Assembly (NCBI RefSeq): GCF_030433645.1
Contig: NZ_JAROCG010000002.1
Span: 124,001 to 188,000, forward strand
Direction of reading: 5' to 3'
Source: Arthrobacter burdickii
GTDB taxonomy: Bacteria > Actinomycetota > Actinomycetes > Actinomycetales > Micrococcaceae
Length of the DNA stretch: 64,000 nt
Shown one piece after another: positions 16,782 through 25,324 of this stretch; positions within the stretch are counted from its first letter, which is position 1; every line of letters begins with the position of its first letter. The notes under the pieces are model-generated. The model ran no database searches. It worked only from the letters and a program-made list of their open reading frames with translations, and was not told the origin of the DNA. The translations under genes were made by a program, and so were the position numbers.

Positions 16782-17812
16782 CTATCAAGGGAGATACCGT
16801 GAACACCCAAACCGCCGACGGCGGCGCTGCAGGGCCGACAGGCCCTGCAACATTCGGGGACCATATTCGCCACCATTCGATGAGGGTCATCGGAGCGAGG
16901 GAGTTCACCCTCGCGGCCGTCGTGGTTCTACTCATCATCGTTCTTTCGTTCGTGTCTCCGTTCTTCTTCACTCCGGGCAACCTGACCGTCGTCGGCCGGC
17001 AAATCGGGTTGGGCCTCATCATCAGCGTCGGAATGACATTCGTCATCCTGATCGGTGGCATCGACCTTTCCGTCGGATCGGTCGTCGCGTTGGTGAGCGT
17101 GCTCACTGGCCAGTTCATGGTCACCATCGGCCTCAACCCTGCGGTCTCGGTGCTTCTTGCGCTCCTTGCCGGGGTCGCAGTCGGGTACGTCAACGGAATC
17201 ATCAACGCTTTCGGTGGACTGCCCTCATTCGTCGTGACCCTTGGAATGCTTGCAGTGGCCCGCGGCTTGGCCCTGGGCATCACCAGTGGCTCAACGATCA
17301 GCGGCTTCCCGGAGAGCTTCCTGTTTCTCGGGCAAGGACAGTTGCTTGGCATCCCCATCCCTATTTACGTCGCCGCCGTCGTGGCAATCGCCGCCCATGT
17401 GGTCCTTTCACGCACGATGTTCGGCCGTCACGTCTACTTCGTGGGCTCGAATGAGGAAGCTGCGAAGCTCTCAGGAATCCGCGTCCGCCGCATTAAAGTT
17501 ACCGTCTTCGTCATCGCCTCGACGCTGGCCGCCGTCTCCGGGATCCTCGAAACGTCCCGATTGAGCGTCGGGCAGCCTGCTGCCGGCAGCGGATACGAAC
17601 TGGTGGCAATCGGCGCTGCGGTGATCGGTGGCGCAAGCCTCTTCGGAGGAGTAGGCAGCATTCTGGGTACCGCGCTCGGAACAACGCTTCTTTTGCTCAT
17701 CCAGAACGCACTGATCCTGCTCGGCATCTCTCCCTATTGGCAGCAGGTGTTCAGCGGCGTAATCATCGTCGCTGCCGTCGCCCTGAACATGTGGCGAAAG
17801 AAGCGCGGGTAG
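16778..17812 (+). CDS. Ribose-type sugar ABC transporter permease
   Basis: A 344-residue BPD_transp_2 membrane protein with about ten hydrophobic helices. The conserved segment VILIGGIDLSVGSVVALVSV lies near residue 90, and IGGASLFGGVGSI near residue 285. The first 45 residues are polar and cytoplasmic. The ATG overlaps the ATPase stop (ATGA). A GTG 24 bases further in is an alternative start. Only one permease is present here, so the importer should be a homodimer, unlike the two-permease system at the left end. Confidence 0.92.
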   Translation: MTIKGDTVNTQTADGGAAGPTGPATFGDHIRHHSMRVIGAREFTLAAVVVLLIIVLSFVSPFFFTPGNLTVVGRQIGLGLIISVGMTFVILIGGIDLSVGSVVALVSVLTGQFMVTIGLNPAVSVLLALLAGVAVGYVNGIINAFGGLPSFVVTLGMLAVARGLALGITSGSTISGFPESFLFLGQGQLLGIPIPIYVAAVVAIAAHVVLSRTMFGRHVYFVGSNEEAAKLSGIRVRRIKVTVFVIASTLAAVSGILETSRLSVGQPAAGSGYELVAIGAAVIGGASLFGGVGSILGTALGTTLLLLIQNALILLGISPYWQQVFSGVIIVAAVALNMWRKKRG

Positions 17813-17892
17813 CCCTCAGTGCAGCAACAACCCCATCCCCATCTCTCGTCGTCCAATAACCCCGTCGACGTGTACCAATCCAAGGAGACAAT

Positions 17893-18777
17893 ATGAAGGT
17901 CCTCATCACCGGCGCCCACGGAAAAGTCGGACGCGCTGCGACACAGGCAATGATCAACGCGGGACACGAAGTACTTACGACTGACCTAACGCGCCCTGGC
18001 TTCGAGCGCAAGCCCGCAGGCACACCGAAGTACACCATGGCTGATCTCACCGACGCCGGCGAGGCCTACGCCGTGGTACGAGGAGCGGACGCGGTGGTGC
18101 ACGTTGCTGCGATCCCCGAACCGACGGGCAACCCGCCCCATGTCGTTTTCCAGACGAACCTCATGGCAACGTTCAATGTCCTCGAAGCGGCCGTACGTTT
18201 CGGCGTCAAGCGTTTCGTGTACATCTCGAGCGAAACCGTACCCGGCTTCTTCTTTCCGGAGCGTGACTTCCTTCCCGATTACGCACCGGTCGACGAGGAG
18301 CATCCGCTCCGTCCTCAAGATCCCTACGCGCTGTCCAAGCACTTCGGAGAGCAGCTCATGGACGCAGCTGTCAGGCGATCTGATATTCAGTGCATCTCGA
18401 TCCGGCCCAGTTGGGTGCAGTTCGAAGGTAACTACGAGGTCAACCTCGGGCCACAGATTCGCGACAGCTCAGTACTGAGCCCGAACCTGTGGAGCTACAT
18501 CGATGCATACGACCTGGCCGACGCCATCGTGCTTGCTACCGAATCCGACCTGCCCGGACACGAAGTGTTCTACATTGCTTCCCCCGATAACGTGGGCGGC
18601 CACGACTTCGCCGAGATCCTCTCGAAGCACTACGGCGACCAAATTGAGCTGCGCGAACTGAGCCGGCCGGATGCCTCCGGCATCTCCAGTGCCAGAGCCC
18701 AGGAGATGCTCGGCTGGACGCCGAAACGGTCCTGGCGCGACTACTTGGACTCCGAGGGCAAGGCCCTCAACACATAG
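17893..18777 (+). CDS. NAD-dependent epimerase/dehydratase-family protein, candidate sugar-acid dehydrogenase
   Basis: A 294-residue extended SDR. It has the NAD loop ITGAHGKVGRAA, VVHVAAIPEP after strand 4, the Ser in VYISSE, and catalytic YALSK near residue 150. AAGGAGA precedes the ATG. D-erythronate dehydrogenase (DenD) belongs to this family and occurs with DUF1537 kinases, which is the best contextual guess. Uronate dehydrogenase-type or epimerase activity cannot be excluded. A strong hairpin follows the stop, so the first transcript of the locus may end here. Confidence 0.82.
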   Translation: MKVLITGAHGKVGRAATQAMINAGHEVLTTDLTRPGFERKPAGTPKYTMADLTDAGEAYAVVRGADAVVHVAAIPEPTGNPPHVVFQTNLMATFNVLEAAVRFGVKRFVYISSETVPGFFFPERDFLPDYAPVDEEHPLRPQDPYALSKHFGEQLMDAAVRRSDIQCISIRPSWVQFEGNYEVNLGPQIRDSSVLSPNLWSYIDAYDLADAIVLATESDLPGHEVFYIASPDNVGGHDFAEILSKHYGDQIELRELSRPDASGISSARAQEMLGWTPKRSWRDYLDSEGKALNT

Positions 18778-18785
18778 TCATGGCT

Positions 18786-18815
18786 GGAAGGGCTGGAGGC
18801 ACCTCCAGCCCTTCC
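18786..18815 (+). terminator. Strong hairpin after the epimerase gene
   Basis: GGAAGGGCTGGAGG (18786-18799) pairs over 14 perfect bases with CCTCCAGCCCTTCC (18802-18815) around CA. No T-run follows, which is common in high-GC actinobacteria. It begins 9 bases after the stop codon. Confidence 0.75.
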
Positions 18816-19256
18816 GTAACGTCTCATCAGCTATTCGCTGAACCCGCTCCCGCCCACCGTGAACTCAGTAATCCTCACGTCAGGAAAGTCTGGTTTGTCA
18901 GGTCGACGACGATTCGTCCCTGCCATTCGTATCCACGATTTCAAGACAGCTCAAGGCGTCGTCGCAGGAAGCGAAGCCGGCCGGGAACAAGTGATCCTCC
19001 AGGTTCCACCTCAACCCACCGGCAGGAGTGCAGGGCACACGGTTCATTGCCGCGCTTCGGGTACTCGTCGCTCACGCTTGAACCCGTGTATGCGTTCAAC
19101 CTGATACGCCTCGGATACGGAACCAATGAATGCGCATGGATTGGACGCCGCAGACCGGGGCTGTAGGTGCTTGTTCACTCCGGGTGACTCGCTGTGATCG
19201 CCATCTGCCAAGACGTAAGCCCATTTATCAGACATATGACTGTCGAGGAGTACCCG
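18816..19256. other. Gap of 440 bases without a supported gene
   Basis: Open frames exist on both strands but none has a ribosome site, recognisable protein or actinobacterial third-base pattern. Near its right end, CAGACATATGACTG (19229-19242) is a 14-bp palindrome with one mismatched pair just before the kinase start. It shares GACAT with the operator at 13171 and may be a second, weaker site for the same regulator. Confidence 0.35.
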
Positions 19257-20720
19257 ATGCTACTCAGCAAGGCTCTCAAGGCTTTCCCGGACTCCGTAGC
19301 TGTAGCTGCCGGGGACGTGCGGAAGCACCTACCGGACGCTGTCTTCGTCGTCCTCGACGACGACCCGACGGGGACCCAGTCCGTTGCCGACCTGCCGGTA
19401 CTGACGTCCTGGACAGTCGAGGACATCACGTGGGCCCTGGCTCAAGGGCATCCTGCGTTCTACATTCTGACCAACACGCGTAGTTTGCCGGAGGATGACG
19501 CTGCCGTCCGCAATCGGGAAATCGCTGCCAACGCCTTCGCCGCTGCCCGGACCTCGGACACAGAACTCATCTTCATGTCGAGAAGCGACTCCACGCTCCG
19601 CGGCCACTTCCCCCTCGAGACCGATGTGCTGGCGGCGGCCCTCGCCGAGCGCTCTGGGCAGGCAGTCGACGCCGTCGTGCTGGTACCAGCCTTTCCTGAC
19701 GCCGGTCGCGTCACCATCGATTCTGAGCACTACATGCTCGAGACTGGGGAGCTGACGCCCGTCTCCGCCACCGAATTCGCCCGCGATGCCACCTTCGGTT
19801 TTCCTTCCTCGAATCTCCGCGAGTACGTCAGCACCAAGACGCATGGCCGTATCGGTGCCGATGATGTCCTTGCCCTTACCCTCGACATCATCCGGGGTGG
19901 CCCGGAGCAGACCGCGGACCTGCTGTCGAAGGCGACCGGCAACACGCCAGTGGTAGCCGACGCTGTCACGGAGGACGACCTGCGTCTCATCGCTCTCGGT
20001 TGCCACCTGGCGCACCGGCGCGGCACAACGGTGCTTTTCCGAGTCGGCCCACCATTCGTCCGGGCAGCGATCGGACAGGAACCACACGCCCCGTTGCTGA
20101 CGTCGGAAATCTACGCCGGCCGTCAGTCCTGCAGCACCGGCGGACTCATTGTGGTGGGCTCGCATGTCGGTGTGACCAGCCGGCAACTGCACCATCTCAC
20201 TGACGCCCTCCCGCAGGCCTCAACCGAGGTGATCGAAGTCGACGCCGTCATCAGCGAAGCGACACGCGCGGACCACCTCGGGAAGGTTGTCACGCGGGCC
20301 GTCGATGGTCTCGCCCACGGAAACGTCGTGATCCACACCAGTCGGACGCTCGTCAGCGCTGCAAGCGGAGAGGAGAGCCTAGCAATCTCGCGCAAGGTTT
20401 CCGCAGCCGTCGTCGAAGTGGTCCGACGGATCCTCGAATCCTCTCCACCGCGCTTCGTCATCGCGAAGGGTGGAATCACCTCCTCCGATGTCGCGGTCCA
20501 CGGACTCTCGATCCGCCGAGCAATGGTCCGGGGTCCTATGCTGCCGGGCATCGTCTCGCTGTGGGAGCCCATGGACGGACCGGCGCGTGGCATCCCGTAT
20601 GTGGTCTTCGCTGGCAACGTCGGATCCGACACGGCACTCACTGACGTCGTCCGCACGCTATCCGCCCCGTCCAGCGCCGCTCCTGACCCTGCCGGCCCCC
20701 GACCAGAGGAAGCACGATGA
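19257..20720 (+). CDS. Four-carbon acid sugar kinase family protein (DUF1537)
   Basis: A 487-residue kinase of the DUF1537 family. Characterised members phosphorylate 3-oxotetronates or D-threonate at the 4-position. The N-terminal domain has VVLDDDPTGTQSVAD, the acidic substrate loop, and then FMSRSDSTLRGHFPLE. The C-terminal nucleotide domain has FVIAKGGITSSDVA and YVVFAGNVGS. The ATG at 19257 follows GAGGAG by 6 bases; in-frame ATGs 21 and 63 bases upstream have no ribosome site. It overlaps the dehydrogenase gene by 4 bases. No class II aldolase or isomerase partner is in the window. Confidence 0.88.
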   Translation: MLLSKALKAFPDSVAVAAGDVRKHLPDAVFVVLDDDPTGTQSVADLPVLTSWTVEDITWALAQGHPAFYILTNTRSLPEDDAAVRNREIAANAFAAARTSDTELIFMSRSDSTLRGHFPLETDVLAAALAERSGQAVDAVVLVPAFPDAGRVTIDSEHYMLETGELTPVSATEFARDATFGFPSSNLREYVSTKTHGRIGADDVLALTLDIIRGGPEQTADLLSKATGNTPVVADAVTEDDLRLIALGCHLAHRRGTTVLFRVGPPFVRAAIGQEPHAPLLTSEIYAGRQSCSTGGLIVVGSHVGVTSRQLHHLTDALPQASTEVIEVDAVISEATRADHLGKVVTRAVDGLAHGNVVIHTSRTLVSAASGEESLAISRKVSAAVVEVVRRILESSPPRFVIAKGGITSSDVAVHGLSIRRAMVRGPMLPGIVSLWEPMDGPARGIPYVVFAGNVGSDTALTDVVRTLSAPSSAAPDPAGPRPEEAR

Positions 20721-21625
20721 CCAGCCAGCCCTATTCCGTCGCCGTCCTGGGGCTGGGTGCGATGGGGCTCCCTATGGCGATACGCCTCGCATCCCGACTC
20801 GCCGTGCACGGATTCGACATTGCGGCAGAGAGACTCCGTCTCGCCAAAGAGGCGGGGATCCTCACATTCGACACTGCGGCGTCAGCGGTCGACGGCGCCG
20901 ACGCCGTGCTTCTGGCCGTCCGCAATGCCGAGCAGCTGAGCGCCGTGCTCTTCGGCGCCGATGGCATCGCACCTGCACTGAAGCAGGGAGCTGTCGTCAT
21001 CATGACTAGTACGGTTGGTGTCGATGCGGTGCTGGATGTTGCGGAGCGACTCGCGGTGCTGGGTGTGGATCTCGTCGATGCGCCCCTCTCCGGTGGCCCG
21101 GTAAGGGCGGGTGACGGTGACCTCCTGATCGTCGTTGGCGCGTCCGCAACGGCACAGACGGCGGCGGCCCCCGTCTTGAATCTGTTGGCTTCCACCCTGA
21201 CCGTCGTGGGTGACAAACCGGGAGACGGACAAGCGCTGAAGACTGTCAACCAGCTGCTGTGCGGCGTGCACATCGCCGCTGCTGCCGAAGCTCTGGCACT
21301 TGCGCAGTCGTTGGGCCTCGACCCCGCGAAGACAATAGAGGCTCTCCAGGCCGGTGCAGCAGCATCCTTCATGCTGGGGAACCGCGGACCCCGCATCCTG
21401 CAAGCGTGGGACCCCGAGGGTGCCGAGGTACTGAGCCGACTGGACATCTTCGTCAAGGATCTCGGGATCGTGACGTCGGCCGCTCGAGCGGTGTCCCTGC
21501 CCACTCCACTGGCCGCAGCGGCCGAACAGCTCTTCCTGCAGGGCCAAGCGCAGGGACACGGCGCCCAGGATGATTCCGCTGTCATCACCGTCATCGCGCC
21601 GACGAAGCCCGTTTTCCACTCCTAA
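20717..21625 (+). CDS. 3-hydroxyisobutyrate / L-threonate-type dehydrogenase
   Basis: A 302-residue NAD(P)-dependent beta-hydroxyacid dehydrogenase. The Rossmann loop is VLGLGAMGLPMAIRLA, the substrate-binding DAPLSGGPVRAGDGDL lies near residue 115, and the catalytic Lys is in GQALKTVNQLLCG near residue 175. L-threonate dehydrogenase (LtnD) is in this family and is found with DUF1537 kinases, and here the two overlap by 4 bases. Oxidation of a four-carbon sugar acid at C2 is the likely reaction. Tartronate semialdehyde reductase is an alternative. Confidence 0.87.
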   Translation: MTSQPYSVAVLGLGAMGLPMAIRLASRLAVHGFDIAAERLRLAKEAGILTFDTAASAVDGADAVLLAVRNAEQLSAVLFGADGIAPALKQGAVVIMTSTVGVDAVLDVAERLAVLGVDLVDAPLSGGPVRAGDGDLLIVVGASATAQTAAAPVLNLLASTLTVVGDKPGDGQALKTVNQLLCGVHIAAAAEALALAQSLGLDPAKTIEALQAGAAASFMLGNRGPRILQAWDPEGAEVLSRLDIFVKDLGIVTSAARAVSLPTPLAAAAEQLFLQGQAQGHGAQDDSAVITVIAPTKPVFHS

Positions 21626-21962
21626 CCTGCGTCCTGCACCGCATCCGTCTGGGTCATCTCCTCCTTCGTCGCGGTGTAGGAACTCCCTACCAGAGCCAAC
21701 ACGAAGGCCTTGGGGCGGGCTGAGTTCGAAGACCCATCACCTCGCCGACGGGCGAGGCCCGCCCCTGGTGATCCTCGTCGGTCCGGACCGGACCGGACCG
21801 GACCGGGCAGGGCTGGGCTGGGCAGGCAGGGCACGCGCCGATCTTCCCGATCCTGAGGAAGCACCTGCGCCCCTCCGGGCTGGGCATGGGTGCTACGACA
21901 AACTCGCCCTCATCTACTGCGGCGGTGCCGTCCTCAGATCAAGCACACTCTGGCTTCAAGCA
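21626..21962. other. Gap of 337 bases at the right edge of the atypical region
   Basis: No frame here is convincing. It contains the CCGGA array and a run of GGGCT/GGGCA-like units after it. The gene to the right is convergent with the acid-sugar operon, so a terminator is expected, but I found no clear hairpin apart from the repeat itself. Confidence 0.4.
21783..21802. repeat. Four tandem CCGGA units
   Basis: CCGGA is repeated four times without interruption and then fades into GGGCT- and GGCAG-like units to about 21831. It is a short simple-sequence array in a non-coding gap. Confidence 0.8.
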
Positions 21963-22898
21963 TCAGGAGACACACCCTGGTCCTTGCGACTCGACCCCGC
22001 TGACGAACTGCCGCACCAGTGCGTCGAACTCCTCCTCACGTTCGATCTGCGGCATGTGCCCGCACTTCTCGAACAGGTGGAACTCCGCATGCGGGAACAC
22101 CGTGCGGGCGTGCTCCAGATGTGACGCCGGGAGGACCCGGTCCTCGTCGCCCCACACCACGAGGGTGGGTTTCCGCTGGGCGGCGACCGTGCGGAGGAGT
22201 TGGGTCCGCCACCGCCGGCGGACGCCGCGAACGGTGCCGAGGTGCCGGGCGACGGCGAGCAGGACCTCGTCGTATCCGGGGTTCCTGCCCACCTCCTGCG
22301 CGTGGTCGAGGCGCTCCTCGGTCACGAACCTCTTGTCGTAGAACAGCGAGCGCTCCGTGCGGTACGCGGCCTTGCGGGACTTGTCCTTCAGGAGCCGCCG
22401 GCCGATCGGCCGGATGGCGAGGATCCGTAGTGCGAGCGTCACCTCCTTGCCGAACCCGGCGCTGTTCACGAGCACCATGCTCCGCACGCGCTGGGGCTCG
22501 AGGGCGCTGATCTTCATGGCGACGGCGCCACCGAGCGAATTGCCGACGACATGCAGGGGCCGGTGCTCGCCGAGGGTGTCGAGCGCGGCGAGGACGAAGC
22601 GGGCCATCGACTCCATCGAGTACCGTCCCTCGGTCCTCTCGGACAGCCCGAAGCCGGGCAGGTCCACGCTGAGGACACGGTGGTCGGGGGCGAGCCGGCC
22701 GTACAGTCCCTCCCAGTCCTCGAGGCTGCGGCCGATGCCGTGGAGCAGCAGGACGGGAGGCTTTTCCCGAGCGCCCTCGTCGCGGTAGCGGACGCGGATC
22801 CCGCGGACCCGCAGGAAGCCGTCGTCAGGCGCTGCCGCACCGGGTGCGGACGCCTCGGAGCTGGACGAAGGCCCGACGCCGGCACGTGCCCCGCTCAC
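21963..22898 (-). CDS. Alpha/beta hydrolase, third gene of a mymA-like operon
   Basis: A 311-residue hydrolase. GTG at 22898 overlaps the TGA of the SDR gene (GTGA), which fixes the start; the reading frame stays open far upstream but only as a shadow of the neighbours. Motifs are VLLLHGIGRSLEDW (oxyanion), VVGNSLGGAVAMK (nucleophile Ser in GNSLGG), VVWGDEDRVLP (Asp) and EKCGHMPQIE (His). It is in the position equivalent to LipR in the mycobacterial mymA operon, although sequence orthology is not shown here. An ester or lactone made by the monooxygenase is a sensible substrate. Confidence 0.88.
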   Translation of the reverse strand: MSGARAGVGPSSSSEASAPGAAAPDDGFLRVRGIRVRYRDEGAREKPPVLLLHGIGRSLEDWEGLYGRLAPDHRVLSVDLPGFGLSERTEGRYSMESMARFVLAALDTLGEHRPLHVVGNSLGGAVAMKISALEPQRVRSMVLVNSAGFGKEVTLALRILAIRPIGRRLLKDKSRKAAYRTERSLFYDKRFVTEERLDHAQEVGRNPGYDEVLLAVARHLGTVRGVRRRWRTQLLRTVAAQRKPTLVVWGDEDRVLPASHLEHARTVFPHAEFHLFEKCGHMPQIEREEEFDALVRQFVSGVESQGPGCVS

Positions 22899-23746
22899 CG
22901 GCGCACCTTCCCGGCCAGGCGGAGGAGTGCGGTGGCGCGGCGTTCCAGCGTGCCGAAGGACATGGGCGCGACGCGGGCGACGACGTCGGGCACCTTGGCG
23001 CTCAGCCCGATCAGCAGGCGTGGCGTGCGGGCCTTCACCGCCCCGAGGATGAGTTCGGCGGCCTGGTCGGCCGGAAAGGTGAGCAGCTTGTCGAAGTCGT
23101 CCTTCGCCTTCCTCACCTCCGCCTCGCTGAGGTTGCCGCCGATGCGTGCATTGCGTGCGATGTCGGTCCGGATGCCGCCGGGATGGACGGACGTGGTGCC
23201 GATGCCGCGCGGCAGGAGTTCGTTGCGGAGCGCTTCCGTGAAGCCGCGCAGGGCGAACTTGCTGGACGAGTACGCCGTCTGGCCCTTCGGTCCCACGAGG
23301 CCGAAGAGGCTGGAGACGTTCACGATGTGCCCGCCGGGGGAGATCGTCGGCAGCAGGCGGTGGGTGAGCAGCACGGGCGCGGAGAAGTTGATGGCCATCA
23401 CCCAGTCGAAGTCCTCCATGCTGATCTGGTCGAACTTCCCCGCGAGGGCCACGCCGGCGTTGTTGATCAGCAGGTCCACGGTGTCGGTCGCGGCGAGGAG
23501 ATCGGTCGCGAGGTGCTCGACGGCGTCGCGGTCCGCGAGGTCCGCGACGAACGTCGTGACCCTGCTGCCGGGATAGGTGGAGCGAATGGAGGACGCGACG
23601 GCGTCGAGCCGGGAGGCGTCGCGGTCGACGAGGAGCAGCGTGCTTCCGCGCTCGGCGAGCTTGCGGGCCAGGTGTTCGCCCATGCCTCCGGCGGCTCCGG
23701 TGAGGACGGCGGTGGCGCCGGCGAACTGGAAGGGTCGGATGCTCAC
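22895..23746 (-). CDS. Short-chain dehydrogenase/reductase (SadH-like position)
   Basis: A 283-residue classical SDR. GTG at 23746 overlaps the monooxygenase stop by 4 bases and begins close to the Rossmann loop VLTGAAGGMGEHLA. NNAG is at LLINNAGVAL, the catalytic Ser in IVNVSSLFG, and YSSSK supplies Tyr and Lys. SVHPGGIRTDIA is the typical post-catalytic segment. It sits between a Baeyer-Villiger-type monooxygenase and a hydrolase, as SadH does in mymA operons, so oxidation of an alcohol to a ketone before oxygen insertion is likely. Confidence 0.9.
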   Translation of the reverse strand: MSIRPFQFAGATAVLTGAAGGMGEHLARKLAERGSTLLLVDRDASRLDAVASSIRSTYPGSRVTTFVADLADRDAVEHLATDLLAATDTVDLLINNAGVALAGKFDQISMEDFDWVMAINFSAPVLLTHRLLPTISPGGHIVNVSSLFGLVGPKGQTAYSSSKFALRGFTEALRNELLPRGIGTTSVHPGGIRTDIARNARIGGNLSEAEVRKAKDDFDKLLTFPADQAAELILGAVKARTPRLLIGLSAKVPDVVARVAPMSFGTLERRATALLRLAGKVRR

Positions 23747-25254
23747 GCGTGGATCTCCTGGAGGTCGGGTGCAGGGGTGCTCGGAGGTGCGGGGACGTCG
23801 AAGACCATGTCCTTCGCGAGGTTGCCGTGCAGTGCGGTCGGCGCGTCCAGCAGGTAGTTCTGGCGCATGATCCACGGCTGGCGGTCACCCTGCTTGGGGA
23901 AGGCCGAGACCGCGCGCTGCACGTACCCCGACGTCAGGTCGAGGATGGGATGAGCCTTCATCCCGCCGTCGGCGGCCGGCGCGCCGTAGCGGTGGCCGGT
24001 GCGGTCCAGGTACTTGATAAAGCGGCAGACGTAGCGCGAGCTGAGGTCCGCGCGCAGCGTCCACGAGGCATTGGTGTACCCCACGCAGAGGGCGAGGTTC
24101 GGCACCCCGCTCACCATGAGTCCCCGGTACACCCAGGAGTCGCCGAGGTTCACGGGCTTCCCATCGACGGTGAAGGTGGCACCGCCGAGGGGCAGCATCG
24201 ACAGGCCGGTGGCGGTCACGACGACGTCGGCCTCGAGTTCCTTCCCGGACGAGAGGCGGATGCCGTGGGGTGTGAAGGTGTCGATGGTGTCCGTCACCAC
24301 CGAGGCCTTCCCGGACTTCAGGGCCCGGAAGAAGTCGGCACTCGGTGCGACGCAGAGCCGCTGGTCCCAGGGGTTGTAGGCGGGTGTGAAATTCTCGTTC
24401 AGAAGCGTGTCGTCGCCGAGGATCCGCGCCGTCTGGGAGCGGATGAGCTTCTTGGCGAGCTCCGGGCGGCGACGGCACAGCTGGAAGAAGGCCTGCGTGA
24501 ACAGGACGTTCTTGGCCCGTGCGATGTGGTGGGCGATTCCTGCGGGCAGATGGCGGCGCACGGCGTCGGAGAACTTGTCCCGGCTCGGGACCGCCGTGAT
24601 GTAAGTGGGGGAGCGCTGCAGCATCGTCACATGCGCTGCGTCCTCCGCCATGGACGGCACGAGGGTCACGGCGGTGGCACCGCTGCCGACGACGACGACG
24701 CGCTTGTCCGCGTAGTCCAGGTCCTCGGGCCAGAACTGGGGGCGGACCACCTCGCCCTCGAAGGACCCGAGGCCCGGGAAGGTCGGGTCGTAGCCGTGCT
24801 CGTAGTTGTAGTAGCCGCTGCAGAGGTAGAGGAATCCGCACGTGAGACGTCGGCGTTCGGTGGTGCCGTCGTCGTCCGTGACGTCCAGTTCCAGGGTCCA
24901 CCGGGCGTCGTCGGAGGACCACGCGGCGTCGACCAGCTTCGTGCGGAACCGGATCCGCTTCTGGATCCGCGGATCCTCGGCGGTCTCCCGGATGTACATG
25001 AGGATGGACATGCCGTCGGCGATCGCCTTGGGTTCGGTCCACGGGCGGAAGGGGTAGCCGAGGGTGAACATGTCGCTGTCGGAGCGGACGCCCGGATAGC
25101 GGAAGAGGTCCCACGTGCCGCCGATGGCACTGCGGGCTTCCAGGACGGCGAAGCTCTTGTCCGGAAGTTCGGTGGAGACGCGGTAGGCGGCACCGATGCC
25201 GGAGAGCCCGGCGCCGACGATCACGACGTCGAGGTGTTCGAGGGAGGATTCCAT
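23743..25254 (-). CDS. FAD-dependent Baeyer-Villiger-type monooxygenase (MymA/EthA-like)
   Basis: A 503-residue flavoprotein. The FAD loop VVIVGAGLSGIGAAYR is at residue 9, ARSAIGGTWDLFRYPG follows, the NADPH loop VVVVGSGATAV is near residue 190, and VVTATGLSM near residue 340. The BVMO fingerprint FxGxxxHxxxWP appears as FEGEVVRPQFWP, so the conserved His is Arg (codon CGC, checked). The spacing is otherwise exact. It leads an operon with an SDR and a hydrolase, divergent from an AraC regulator. It should insert oxygen into ketones or oxidise S/N atoms. Confidence 0.9.
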   Translation of the reverse strand: MESSLEHLDVVIVGAGLSGIGAAYRVSTELPDKSFAVLEARSAIGGTWDLFRYPGVRSDSDMFTLGYPFRPWTEPKAIADGMSILMYIRETAEDPRIQKRIRFRTKLVDAAWSSDDARWTLELDVTDDDGTTERRRLTCGFLYLCSGYYNYEHGYDPTFPGLGSFEGEVVRPQFWPEDLDYADKRVVVVGSGATAVTLVPSMAEDAAHVTMLQRSPTYITAVPSRDKFSDAVRRHLPAGIAHHIARAKNVLFTQAFFQLCRRRPELAKKLIRSQTARILGDDTLLNENFTPAYNPWDQRLCVAPSADFFRALKSGKASVVTDTIDTFTPHGIRLSSGKELEADVVVTATGLSMLPLGGATFTVDGKPVNLGDSWVYRGLMVSGVPNLALCVGYTNASWTLRADLSSRYVCRFIKYLDRTGHRYGAPAADGGMKAHPILDLTSGYVQRAVSAFPKQGDRQPWIMRQNYLLDAPTALHGNLAKDMVFDVPAPPSTPAPDLQEIHA

Positions 25255-25324
25255 AGGTCCATTATTCTGGGGTCGTCGGTCCTTCTGCTTGACTTCGCGC
25301 GACAGCTATTTACCCTTGGACGAC

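Noticed and set aside
21963-23888. One 641-codon leftward frame suggesting an SDR-hydrolase fusion
   Set aside because: Only the last 311 codons are hydrolase; the upstream part is an off-frame reading of the SDR gene. The GTGA overlap shows two separate genes.
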